DNA of 64,000 nt from Hsuehochloa calcarea (lineage: Eukaryota; Streptophyta; Magnoliopsida; Poales; Poaceae): contig CM070598.1 of NCBI GenBank assembly GCA_036346395.1, positions 4,633,517 to 4,697,516 on the forward strand. The letters run 5' to 3'. Shown piece after piece: positions 12,381 to 22,800 of the stretch (the stretch's first letter is position 1; every line of letters begins with the position of its first letter). Under the pieces are notes generated by a model, which was not told the origin of the DNA, searched no databases, and worked only from the letters and a program-made list of their open reading frames with translations. The position numbers and the translations under genes were made by a program.

Positions 12381-12910
12381 TTATAACCCTAATAATCTAA
12401 AGACACGTCTCTTGAGACAGACCCCATAAGGCCACGACAAACTAAAGATGCCATACGAGATCCGCACAGATGACCAAAACGGTGATACTACTGCTGAAAG
12501 AGCTGGTAGATAGAGTGACAGAAGCTGAGAGACTGGCGGCGACGGTGGTAGCGGAAGGAAGGTGAAGCCAGTCAAACTCCCAAAGACGCTGTGAGTCAAG
12601 GCGTCGAGTGCCAGAACCAACCAGAGCCCCCGTGTGGCGGTTCTGAACACAACAAGAGTCAGAGTCAAGAATAACTTGACAACCAAGGTCAGTAATTTGC
12701 CCAGCAAAAAGAAACTGCATAGTTAGGCGAGAAACATGTGCAACAGAAGGAACATGAAAGAATGAGTTGCTAAGAGGTCCTCGACTAGAGACAAAGAGAG
12801 GTACCATCAGCTGTAAAAACACTGACAGGGGAATCAAGAGGTGTAATGAAAGACAGAGTAGAAGAATAAGAAGTCATGTGAAAGGATGCTCCGGAATCAA
12901 GAATCTACAG
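12381..12910 (-). pseudogene. Copia protease and GAG-pre-integrase
   Basis: On the minus strand, LDSGASFHMTSYSSTLSF contains the retropepsin D-S-G-A active-site motif near 12890-12870, with an in-frame stop just before it. The following VSVFTADGT and the GAG-pre-integrase segment lie in shifted frames. This marks the 5' end of the recognisable Copia coding sequence. Confidence 0.6.
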
Positions 12911-13139
12911 GGAGGTACCTGACTGTGTAGGAGGTGGTTTCTCATTGCCCGAAGTGTCAGCAGCAGAACCTGCAGAACCCGTCGAGGGAGAATCTGAAGC
13001 GGCAAGCAGGGGTCGAAGTCTGGCTATCTCTTGCTTAGTGAGAGTGTGGATGTCATGGGGATATGCTCCAGATCTTAGGATGATGTGACAATTGGCAATG
13101 GCGTTTACGGTTTATCGTTTCATGTGTTTTCGACAAGCT

Positions 13140-13480
13140 TGAACGCCAGCAAGAATCGGCTCGACCGGTCATAGCGTGGCGGTCGAGCCGCATACCATCG
13201 ATCCGACGGCCAAGACCGGCCATAGGCGCCGGTCGGACCGGTGAACTTAAAAAGTGTTATTTTGAGCTGGGCCAAAAATAGAGGGTGTAGATAAGAGAGG
13301 GGATTCTATTGCACTTGGTCCCATAATTTTTGGAGTCTCCAGTCAAAAGTTCTATTGGATTGAAAATTCCAGTAGGTTTCGATTTTCAGAGGCTGAAAAT
13401 TGGCTAAGTCATTGCTGGCGGTCATACCGGCCATGGTCGGCGGTTAGACCGGCCCTAGGGGCGGTCTGACCGGTTTCCAC
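13140..13480. repeat. Palindromic CGGTCNGACCG cluster, first block
   Basis: Several copies of a near-palindrome of the form CGGTCNGACCGG occur, for example near 13229, 13437 and 13460, with decayed variants between. Each can fold on itself around one central base. They lie in the 5' part of the SIRE-like LTR fragment. Confidence 0.6.
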
Positions 13481-14457
13481 TTGGTTCGTCGCCCGGTGTG
13501 GCGGCGATGTGCGGTTGTTAGGTCAAAGTCATGAGTTTCAGTGCATATATGCTGCATGATGCATGTTTTGACTAACATGGGTCAAGTTGTGAAGAACTTG
13601 TTCCCAAATTCGGTTTACTTGTCTATTGTTGTGCAGGTTGCTTGGTGGTCAACGACGGTCAATGGTGAGGATGATCGGGACTAGACTTGGAGAGCTGAGG
13701 TCCAGAACGATCGACGATGCCGGGTGAGGTCAATGTACTCAAGCGCGGTGCAAGATGGACAATGGTGACCTATTAGCTAATCCGAGATGCAAGATGGCGC
13801 TAGGTGTAGCTAGTTAGGTCAAGAGGAGATAAAGACGACGCTTTAAAATACGTGCATATGTGTCCCGTTTATTTTGGGGCTTAACGGGAGCCCAATAGGA
13901 TCAAACATCTAGAAGGTCTAAGCCTCCACTATAAATAGAAGAGGGTGGTGGCTGCACCATCGCTTCGCCTTTTTGCTATTTTGGAAACCCTAATTTTCTT
14001 AGGGAGAGCTTTGGTGGAGGCCAGAGTTTAGAGAGTTTGATGTGATTTTCGTGCTCTTGGACTGGGCATTGTCCTCCATTGATGGAGAGGTTGTAAGCCC
14101 ATATCATATCAAATCAATCTAGAGAAAGTTTGATTACGTCTTGCCTCATTGTGTTATTTCTCTCTATTTGATGATTTTGGATCTTTCTTTGATCTGAGAG
14201 TTTTTGATTGAATTCTTCACGTGATCTAGCTTGTTGTGACGTGTGGGAATCTATCTAGGATCATCTTGATCATCAATTATTCTTTGATCAAACGAAAAAG
14301 GATCTTTATTCTTTCAAGAATTATCATAAATTTCGATTCGAATAGGTTCCTGATATCATAGAGAAGGTGTGTTCCAAGTTTCATCAAGTTTGAATTAGTA
14401 GATCAAAAGTTGTATCTATTTTCATCTTCGTCATCGGGGCTGTTCTTCTGTTCTGGA

Positions 14458-14545
14458 GGCTGGCGGTCAGACCGCCCGTAGCCACCGGTCCGACCGGCCT
14501 GAAATCGGTCCGACCGCCTAAGGCCAGCGGTCTGACCGGTAGCGC
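14458..14545. repeat. Palindromic CGGTCNGACCG cluster, second block
   Basis: Four copies of CGGTC-N-GACCG (N = A, C, C, T) occur in under 90 bases near 14465, 14487, 14506 and 14529. They sit about 200 bases before the LTR 3' end. Confidence 0.7.
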
Positions 14546-14734
14546 ACTGATAATTGCTATCTTTTGTTTTGATCGTTTGTAGTCTTTCTTAGGGGTGTTT
14601 ATTGGATTCAATATTAGTCTTCCGCTGTACTGATATACTGATCTTCATAGCTTCCATAGCTACTGGAGTAAAATATTATTGGATCCATTATTTGTGAAAA
14701 AGTGAGCGTGCTCCTATTCACCCCCTCTAATTCA

Positions 14735-15180
14735 GAGGTGAATATACAAATAACCACCTCCACAACTTTTTTGCAAAGTCTTTCAAAATTTTGAATTCCC
14801 AACGAGTTCTAATAAAAATCCTTACTCAAAACAACCTATGTTAACTTACTCATTCGCTATCTATTCAAAGGTTAACAAATTCATCTCCTTGTCGCTAACA
14901 ACCGAGCCTTGCTAACCGGCGCATACACGTATCGTTGCTCGTCGAGAGGCCATCATTAATTCATGCATGCAAAGCTTGAAACTCTAAAACACCGGATGCA
15001 ACAATTAATTCAATTCTCGTGCCCTCGAGTGTTTTTCCCACATGATTCCAACTGGATCATCATTTTCGAAAGTTTTAGCATCAAAGGAGTATATATGTAT
15101 ACACTACTAACCCAATAAACAAATAACTTTTCAGTATAACACTGCTCACATACTCGTATATAGTAACAACTGTTGGCCGT
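14735..15180. other. Unassigned intergenic sequence
   Basis: AT-rich sequence with no coding frame or repeat that I recognise. The first 19 bases match part of the 9618-9745 LTR but the match ends there. Confidence 0.5.
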
Positions 15181-15470
15181 CTTCTATTTCGACGAATGGG
15201 CGGTCGAGTCTGGCCCAGCAACCTGTAGATAGTTGTCAATAGTTTAGTATAGATCTTATAAATGAATGTTGAGACTCTCTTGGAGTAAAATCACGCAGAA
15301 AAAGACATGAGAAATTTATGCAGATCTTCTATTTCGGCAAACCATCTGGCCGAGCAACGTGTAGATAGTTGTCGATGGTTTAGTATAGATCTTATAAATG
15401 AATGTTAGGGGTACTCCTGGAGTAAAATCACGGAGAAAAAGGACACAAGAAGTTTATACAGGTTCAGACC
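15181..15470. repeat. 145 bp imperfect tandem duplication across an LTR boundary
   Basis: Copy 1 (15181-15325) and copy 2 (15326-15470) both run from CTTCTATTTCG through GTAGATAGTTGTC, AGTATAGATCTTATAAATGA and GGAGTAAAATCACG. The unit includes flanking DNA plus the first ~100 bases of the solo LTR, so the duplication arose after that LTR had inserted. Confidence 0.75.
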
Positions 15471-16117
15471 TTCTCTCGAGAGAATAGTAATAAACTCCTG
15501 TGTTACTGTATTGATTATGTTTACGAGAGAGAAGTCATCGAAAGCTAAGACTAATGATTCCTGTCTGCTTTGTTACTTGATCTTTCGTCTTCTCTCTATC
15601 TACTGAATTTACTCCTTATATAGCGCATGAAGGGGTGACAGTTGTTCACGTCGAGAGACGTCTTGTCGTTTGATGCCATGCACACGTTTAAGGGTAGTTA
15701 TTGTCAGAGATACCCCCCACGTCACCCTACGGTTATGTTGGAAACAGAGTTATCTTTAGGAATAACGTCACATATTAACTACGACGTGTATTGAACACAA
15801 CGTATAAAATGTCCCTAGTCGGCTGGACCCACATGTCTGTAAGCTTTATCGACCACATGGTAGTCATAGATAATTTATTCGTAGAAGAACTTACGACTAC
15901 AAGATGATCGTAGTAAAGCTTGCGATCAATAGGTGATCGTAGAATAACTTACGACTATATAGTGTGGTCGTAGAAAAGCTTACGACCACTAGGTGTGTAT
16001 GATCTCTCTCATTGTTAATATTGAGAGGGTATCTCTGGAGGTTGTATAAGAGATATTATTATCTACAATACTACAGATAAATAACTCAATTAACTGAGAA
16101 TTATTTGATCCTCGTCA
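15370..16117 (-). mobile_element. Solo LTR of a Tat-type Gypsy family
   Basis: The block begins TGTCGATGG and ends GATCCTCGTCA. It is flanked by ATAGT at 15365-15369 and again at 16118-16122, a perfect 5 bp target duplication. The start (TGTCGAN..GATCTTAT.AATG) and the overall layout match the LTRs at 52253-52905 and 55524-56204; the latter belongs to a Tat element. On the minus strand it starts TGACGAGGATCAAA, comparable to TGAGGATTAAAA in the Tat LTR. No internal sequence remains, so it is a solo LTR left by LTR-LTR recombination. Confidence 0.8.
15886..15995. repeat. Array of hairpin-forming ~29-bp units inside the solo LTR
   Basis: Four consecutive units follow GTAGAANAACTTACGAC...GGTGATC. 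The last contains GTGGTCGTA (15964-15972) and its exact complement TACGACCAC (15981-15989) around an 8-base loop. A related half-unit lies at 15839-15856. The other two LTRs of this family carry single copies of the TTACGACCAC motif only. Confidence 0.7.
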
Positions 16118-16122
16118 ATAGT

Positions 16123-16640
16123 TGTGATACAGTTGATCGGAGCAGGTCCGCAGGAGGTGCTGATATTTTCACGCAGCGAGAACATTGTTGTAGATGCATG
16201 CCGATACTCAAAACATACCTTTCATGTAGTCTCTCCATCCATGCATGTTGGAGGCCATGCTCGACCTCATGCACCCCAAAACTGTGCCGATCGACGGTAG
16301 GGGCTGTGTGGGTGTGGGTGTGGGCGGCGTGTCGATCGAGGGGCCATGCGTGCAATGGCAGTGCGGTGAGCGCACAGGCGCGGTGCGAGGTGGAGCGATG
16401 GGATCGAGCGTGACTTTGGACGACCTCTCTCCGGTCAGCTCCGGTCAGCATATTTTATTTTAAGAGGGGAGGTCAACACATCACACATCATTACCAGAAT
16501 TTTTTCAAGTAGTAAAGATAAAAGATAAAGATCCATGTGTTAGCTTCATTCCTGCCTGCGTCCGTTGTACGTTGAAGCGATAGCGCAACAGTGAATCTCT
16601 ACCCCAAAAAAAAAAACAAAATTTAAAAACTAAGAGAACT
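16123..16640. other. Unassigned sequence upstream of the helicase gene
   Basis: This includes a GT-rich stretch near 16305-16330 and a C/A-rich stretch at 16601-16620. No credible coding frame was seen. Confidence 0.5.
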
Positions 16641-16653
16641 CTGGAAGAAAGAT

Positions 16654-16837
16654 AGCCCATAGCCATTATTCGGCCGAGTTGGGCTTGGCGAGGGTTGGGC
16701 AAGGATGGCCGGACAGCGCGACCGTGCGACGCGGACGCAAGCAGGTAGAGGCGGAAAAGGCTCCTGCTTCCACGCGAGAGCCCGTAAATATATATATATA
16801 CCCCAGCCGTCGCACATGACACGGATCCTAAACCCTA
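16654..16837 (+). promoter_or_regulatory. Helicase promoter: site II motifs, TATA box, telo-box
   Basis: Site II-type motifs lie at 16654-16659 (AGCCCA, reverse) and 16680-16685 (TGGGCT), with TGGGCA at 16696-16701. A TATA-like run TAAATATATATATATA ends at 16800. A telo-box AAACCCTA at 16830-16837 lies 50 bases before the ATG. Telo-box plus site II is an established combination in plant promoters of ribosomal-protein and ribosome-biogenesis genes, which fits the downstream helicase. The transcription start is not determined. Confidence 0.6.
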
Positions 16838-16890
16838 GAGAAGGCGAGCCTTCACTGCCCGCCGCCGCCGCGTCCCCTGCAGCCGCAACC

Positions 16891-19800
16891 ATGGGCTCCG
16901 CCAGGCCGTCGAAGAAGCGGAAGCACCCCGTTGTCGCCCCGCCGGAGATGGACTCCGATTGCGAGGAGGCAGTCTACGACTTCGCCGCCGACGAGGATGA
17001 GGAGGAGAAGGCGCGGCTGCGGCAGGAGGAGGGGAACGAGGACGAGGAGGAGAAGGGGAAGAAGGTGAAGGAGAAGAAAAAGGAAAAGAAGGAGAAGAAG
17101 ATGAAGGAGGAGGGGTCGGGGATTCTGACGAACAAGCTGTTCTCGGAGCTCCCCATCTCCGAGCTCACTGCCAAGGCCATCAGGGAGATGAACTACACCT
17201 ACCTCACCCAGGTGCGTTCTGTCTCCTTTTAAACTTGAACTTTTGTGCAAATTACTTCCGTTCTCTGCGCAAGTCCATAATTGCACAAAAAATTAGTTGA
17301 TCCTGGAAAAACCTTGTGCCATGTGGCTCTATAATCCATTGAATATTATTGTTTCACGGGTTGATTTTAGTATTGATTTAATCACACGGATGTGGTTGTT
17401 TTCGTGTTTGCAGATTCAAGCTAGGTCGATACCACACCTGATGGAGGGAAGGGATGTGATGGGCGCGGCCAAGACTGGCTCAGGGAAGACCCTTGCTTTC
17501 CTCATACCAGCGATTGAGCTGATGTACAACCTGCGTTTCTCACCAAGGAACGGGACTGGAGTTATAGTGGTTTGCCCGACACGGGAGCTTGCCATCCAGG
17601 TATGGTTTGGTATTGTTGGTTTACCTAGAGAAATCATGGTGCAACAATCGTTATAATTCAGTTTAGATGTGTTAAGTTTGTTCACGAACCTACTGTGAGT
17701 GAAACGGTCAAATTAGATGTTTCAATTGATACACAGGGTTATACTTTTCTGAGACAATGGCATGTAAGTATAGTGGACAGAGTTGTTCATGCTACAACAT
17801 TTTTAAGATAACTATGCTTTCTGTGGTACAGAAAGCTGATTTTTGAAATGTTACTTAAAAATATTGGTAAATTGTTAAACCTGCAAAAAAAATCTTTTAT
17901 TGTTTATTTAAATTTCAGCTAGTTGTTGAGTCTCTAAACACAATACGTTGTTAAAAGTGTTGCACTTATGTATTTTGTTATTCTTAATCATGTATTTTAA
18001 TTGATTTATTTGCTTCAGACTCACAGTGTTGCCAATGAATTAATGAAGTATCACTCACAAACTCTTGGATACGTGATTGGTGGTAATGGCCGGAGAGGTG
18101 AAGCTGATCAGCTTGCGAAGGGGATCAATTTGTTAATTGCTACACCAGGCAGGCTTTTGGACCATCTACAAAATACCAAGGGTTTCATATATAAAAGCCT
18201 AAAGGTAAAGAAGCTTCTGTTTACTGCTTTCTTGTCAATGTATGAAGAAAATCTGTTTGTGGAAAGAGTGTAGATATTTAGATCATCACATTAAAGAACT
18301 GAAGAGCAACTGCACTTTCTAGTGTAGTATACACCTGATTGTCCGCATCATCAGTCTGGGTCATCTACTATATTGTTAATACATGATGTGCTTTGGCTCT
18401 ACTTGCTCCTCCGGGACTGGAAGCATACTTGAGTGTTAATACTAAACTGGAGTTTAGATGAATTTGTAGCTCGAATCATGCTATGTATATGTATATTTTC
18501 ATGGTTTATCTTTGTTAAATGAGCCTTTTGGGTTTGTTATTAGTTCCAACAAGTTTTAGGGGCTTACGTCGGTAACACCCCCGCTTAACAACAACCCAAG
18601 ATGTCACCTACAACTACTATGGCTACCAATTTTAGCCATTCATCAAGTAATATCAATGTCTAGACTTGTAAAATAATCATTCAACAATATGTTAAGCATA
18701 AATTTCAGAAACATGATAAAGCATAAGTTGGAAGTAATATGAACCAAATAATTACCAAAAACATCATAAATAAGTTAAAACTAGAGAACACATCATCTAA
18801 CCGTATTATGAACCATAAAGAACTAGGAAAAGCACAAATTATCCAAATTATTACAGTGGAAGAAACTAAATTGTTTATGGTCAAAGAGATAAATTGATAG
18901 GTGGAATGAAGAGCTAAAAAATGCATAAGTTCCATGTTCTACTTCCACCAAATGCATCTCATCTTCAACGATCATCTAAAATAACAAATAGGCAAGAGTG
19001 AGTCCATGACTCAGCAAATACAAAGTAAAATAGCAAACATGACATCCTCTCAACAACATTTCATCCTCATTATTCCTATTATGTCAGATCACATTTTCAC
19101 TTTTCATGAATGTAATGCAAACTCATGCTCATACCACAAATCAACTTCTATTTATACCGGTATAGCGGAGTGTAACACCCGTCAGTGTTCACTCATGCCT
19201 GCACTCTTTAGTGCGGGGACTAATTGCTTACATATGGGGACCTCATCCCACCCCCGTGGGTCAAATCATTTCATCATGAACGCTCAACATGCAATGCAAT
19301 GAATAATCATTTTTTTTTCATAATCGTCATCAAGTTATCGAAAGCATACGAGCAATATGAAATAAGCATATTTCATATGAATAATCATAACAAGCATTCA
19401 TTTTTAACTAAATAATAATTCAAAACATTAAAATACCATTCTGCCACACACTTTTCTAGTTGTGACAACCAGAATAATTTGAAGGTGACATAATCCCGAA
19501 GCGACTCTCTCATTGCCCTACAGTCTTCCGTGTTGTTTCGGCACTAAAATAGTCATAACTTTCAACTCTCACGTCGAAAAATAGTAAACCATACTATTTC
19601 TAGAATCTATACAAAATTTCCTACAATTTCTTAGGAGATCAAATGTCCAGATTAAATCATCTAAACCTCATTTTTAACCCAGAAGATAAATTTGTCATCT
19701 TCTGGACAACACACTTAATAACTTAATATCTTTTAATCCACACACTTAACAACACACTTAATGAATGATAACTTTTCAGAAACTACAAGGAATTATCTAC

Positions 19801-22800
19801 CACTTCTCATATATGCCCAAAATTCCATTCTGCCATTAACTCAGTCAAATAAATGTTTTTCCACAACCGCGCCCAGCAACAACCCTGTTCTGGACTGATG
19901 TCTTCCAAAAATTGTAACTTATGTTCTATTCGTCCAAAAATCATGTATGGAAGCTTTAAAAAATTACATATCCTTTTCAAGTATATCAAAACCCTAGATT
20001 ATTCCATCTTCTATTTTTAATCTACATATTAATATATGCTACTAAAATGATGTATCTTTTCGCTCGATACACTGTTTTTAACGATCCATACCTTCCTGGA
20101 AAGCTAACGTGATAACCTACCTTTTCTCTAATTGGACTGAACTTCAATTCCGAACCTAAATATCCCTAATCCCCGCAATGTTTTGCCATAATCCTGACGA
20201 ATCTGGACAGAAAAGTCATCTACTCTTCCCCTTTACCAAACGTTCTAAAAACGAAATAGAGATTAACTTAGGACAAATCTAATGGGTTCAGATCATTACC
20301 CTTGGAGACACGAAGCCAAAGCACGAAACTCCACGGTGGCGGCTCCATGGGGAGGGGTTGGTGCAAAGGGGCAGGGGGAGGTGCGCAAGGGAGGGGTGGG
20401 GTGGCGGCTAGGGTTTAGGCAGCCCCTCGCCTTCTCCTTTAAGTGGCTGCTCCTTTCTTGAGCCACAACACGATGGGACTTCGGACCAAATTATAAAGCT
20501 TCCCTTTTTTCCGAATTTTATCTCCCAAGTTCTCATTTACTAATTTCTAATTCTCAATCATTAATCGGGTCGTGGCCCAAGAAGGGGGGCCACCACTTAA
20601 AGGAGGAGGCAGGGGGCTGGCCAAACCCTAGCAGCCACCCCCTCTCTTGCGCACCAGCCCCTCCCCCTTGCTGCCATTGCTGCTGGCCAGAAGGAGGAGA
20701 ATCAGTGGAGTTTTGGCCAGAGGAGGAAGAGAGGGAAAGAGGAAGAAAGAGGGAAAGATCTCGTGGGAAAATTCGTGCTTTGGCTTTGTATCTCCGAGGG
20801 TAACGATATGAACCCATTAGATTTATTCTATGTTTATCTCTATTTTGTTTTTAGAACGTTTGGTCAAGTGGAAGAGTAGATGACTTTTCTATCCAGATTT
20901 GTCAGGATTAGGGCAGAACGTTGCGGGATGATTAGGGGTATTTAGGTTCAGATTTGGAGTTCGGTCCGATTAGAGAAAAGGTGGGTTATCGCGTTAGCTT
21001 TCCAGGAAGGTATGGATTGTAAAAAAGGAGTAGCGAATGAAATGATACAGCTTTCGGAAGGTTGATGTCCAAATTCTGGGAGCATTTTAACAGCACATAT
21101 TAATATGTAGATTAAAAATAGAAGATGGAATAATATGAGGTTTTGATATACTTGAAAAGGGAAGGTAATTTCTTAAAGCTTCCAGACAATCCAGGACATG
21201 ATGTTTTTTGGAAAACATCAGTCTAGAATCGGGTTGCTGCTGGGCGCAGTCGTGGGAAAATATTTATTTGACTGAGTTAATGGCAGAACGTAATTTTGAT
21301 TATATCTGGGAAGTGGTAGATAATTCCCTGTTGTTTTTGAAAAATAATAATTCATTATATTTGCATGTGTGGATTTAAAGATATGAAATTATTAAGTCCG
21401 TTGTCCAGAAGATGATAGATCTGTCTTTTGGGTTAAAAACAGGGGTTTAGATGATTTAATTTGAACATTTGATCTCTTAAGAAGTTGTAGAAAATTTTGT
21501 ATAGATTCTAGAAATAGTATGATTTACCATTTTACGTCATGGGAGTTGAAAGTTATGACCATTTTAATGTCGGGACACACACGGGAGACTGTCCGGCATT
21601 GAGAGAAAGTTGTGGAAGAACGCGTGGGAGCGTTGTCGATTAAGGGCTTCGGGATTGATGTCACCTTCAGATTATTCCGATCGTCGCAACTAGAAAGACA
21701 AGTGCATGGTAGAATGATATTTGAATGTTTGGAATTATTATTTAGTTAAATGAATGCTTGTCATGATTATTCATATGAAATATGCTTATTTCATATTGCT
21801 CATATGCCTTTGATAACTTGATGATTATGGAAAAATGTTGAATATTCATTGCATTGCATGGTGAGCATTCTTGGTGGAATGATTTGTGACCCAGGAAGTG
21901 AGATGTGGTCCCCATATGTAAGATATGGGCAATGATGTCCCCGTATGTAGGGAAAAAACCCACCGGTTACCGGCGGTAACCGGATTTTCCGGTGCGGACC
22001 GGGTGAACAATAATCGATCGAAAATTTCAATTTCAAATTTGAATTTTTGACTGCATAATGCACTTTCTAGGTTGATTTAAGCATTTTTTGTGCTAGATTT
22101 TGTATTGTATGAGCTAAATATGTTTAAATTATTGTTCCGCCCAGTTTGCACTTCATATGAGTTTAATATGCTAGATTACGTATTGTATGAGCTAAATATG
22201 CATTTCATTAAACACTATCTACGTCAAAATTCATTAATTCAAAATTTCGGCTCGGTTTTTGGTTTTTATCTGGTTTTTCCGGTTTCCAAGCGGTTTCCAG
22301 AAATCAGGGTTCAAAATCCGGTTTGTGAATTTTGCTCGGTTTTTCTCTAGGATTTCCGGTCGGTAACTGGCTGGTTACTGGTACCACCCGCCGGCCGGGG
22401 TTTGCACCAGTACCGGGTTTTCTATCATTGCCCGTATGAAAAAGGACGGGCAACTGGTCCCCGCAGTGAACACCGGTGGGTGTTACACTCCACTATACTG
22501 GTATAAACAGAAGTTGAGTTTTTGGCATGATAATGAGTTTGCATTGCATGATAATGAGTTTGCATTGCATTCATGAAAAGTAAAATGCGATATGAGATAA
22601 TGGGAATAATGAGAATGAATTGTTGTTGAGAGGATGTCCCATTTGCTATTTTACGTTGTACTTGCTGAGTCCACGACCCAATCTTACTTATTTGCTTATT
22701 TGTTGTTTTAGTTGATCGTTAAAGGTGACATGCATTGGGTGGAAGTAGAACATAAACTTATGCACTTTTGTAGCTCTTCACTCTACCTAACAATTCATCT

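Larger units (their letters stand above)
9746..13060 (-). mobile_element. Decayed Ty1/Copia internal region
   Basis: Reading on the minus strand from high to low coordinates, the domain order is protease, GAG-pre-integrase, integrase, reverse transcriptase, RNase H, polypurine tract, LTR. This order (integrase before RT) defines Copia. The 5' part (gag, primer site, 5' LTR) is missing beyond about 13060, where a SIRE-like LTR begins. Stops and frameshifts occur in every domain, so the element cannot move by itself. Confidence 0.85.
13075..14734 (+). mobile_element. SIRE-like LTR fragment
   Basis: The right end reads CTATTCACCCCCTCTAATTCA, preceded by an AT-rich stretch with TCTTCCGC. This arrangement is typical of the 3' end of SIRE-type Copia LTRs. 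The block shares this layout, and clusters of CGGTCNGACCG palindromes, with the LTR-like block ending at 54630. There are no coding domains and no convincing target duplication. The left end is indefinite, where the block meets the truncated Copia. I call it a truncated or solo LTR. Confidence 0.5.

Noticed and set aside
14735..14755. 19-base match to the 9618-9745 LTR, as a possible second Copia LTR
   Set aside because: Similarity stops abruptly on the right, so there is not enough to call an LTR.
16101..16463. Frames of 72-116 codons on both strands upstream of the helicase
   Set aside because: They overlap each other antisense, have no domain, and include the end of a solo LTR.
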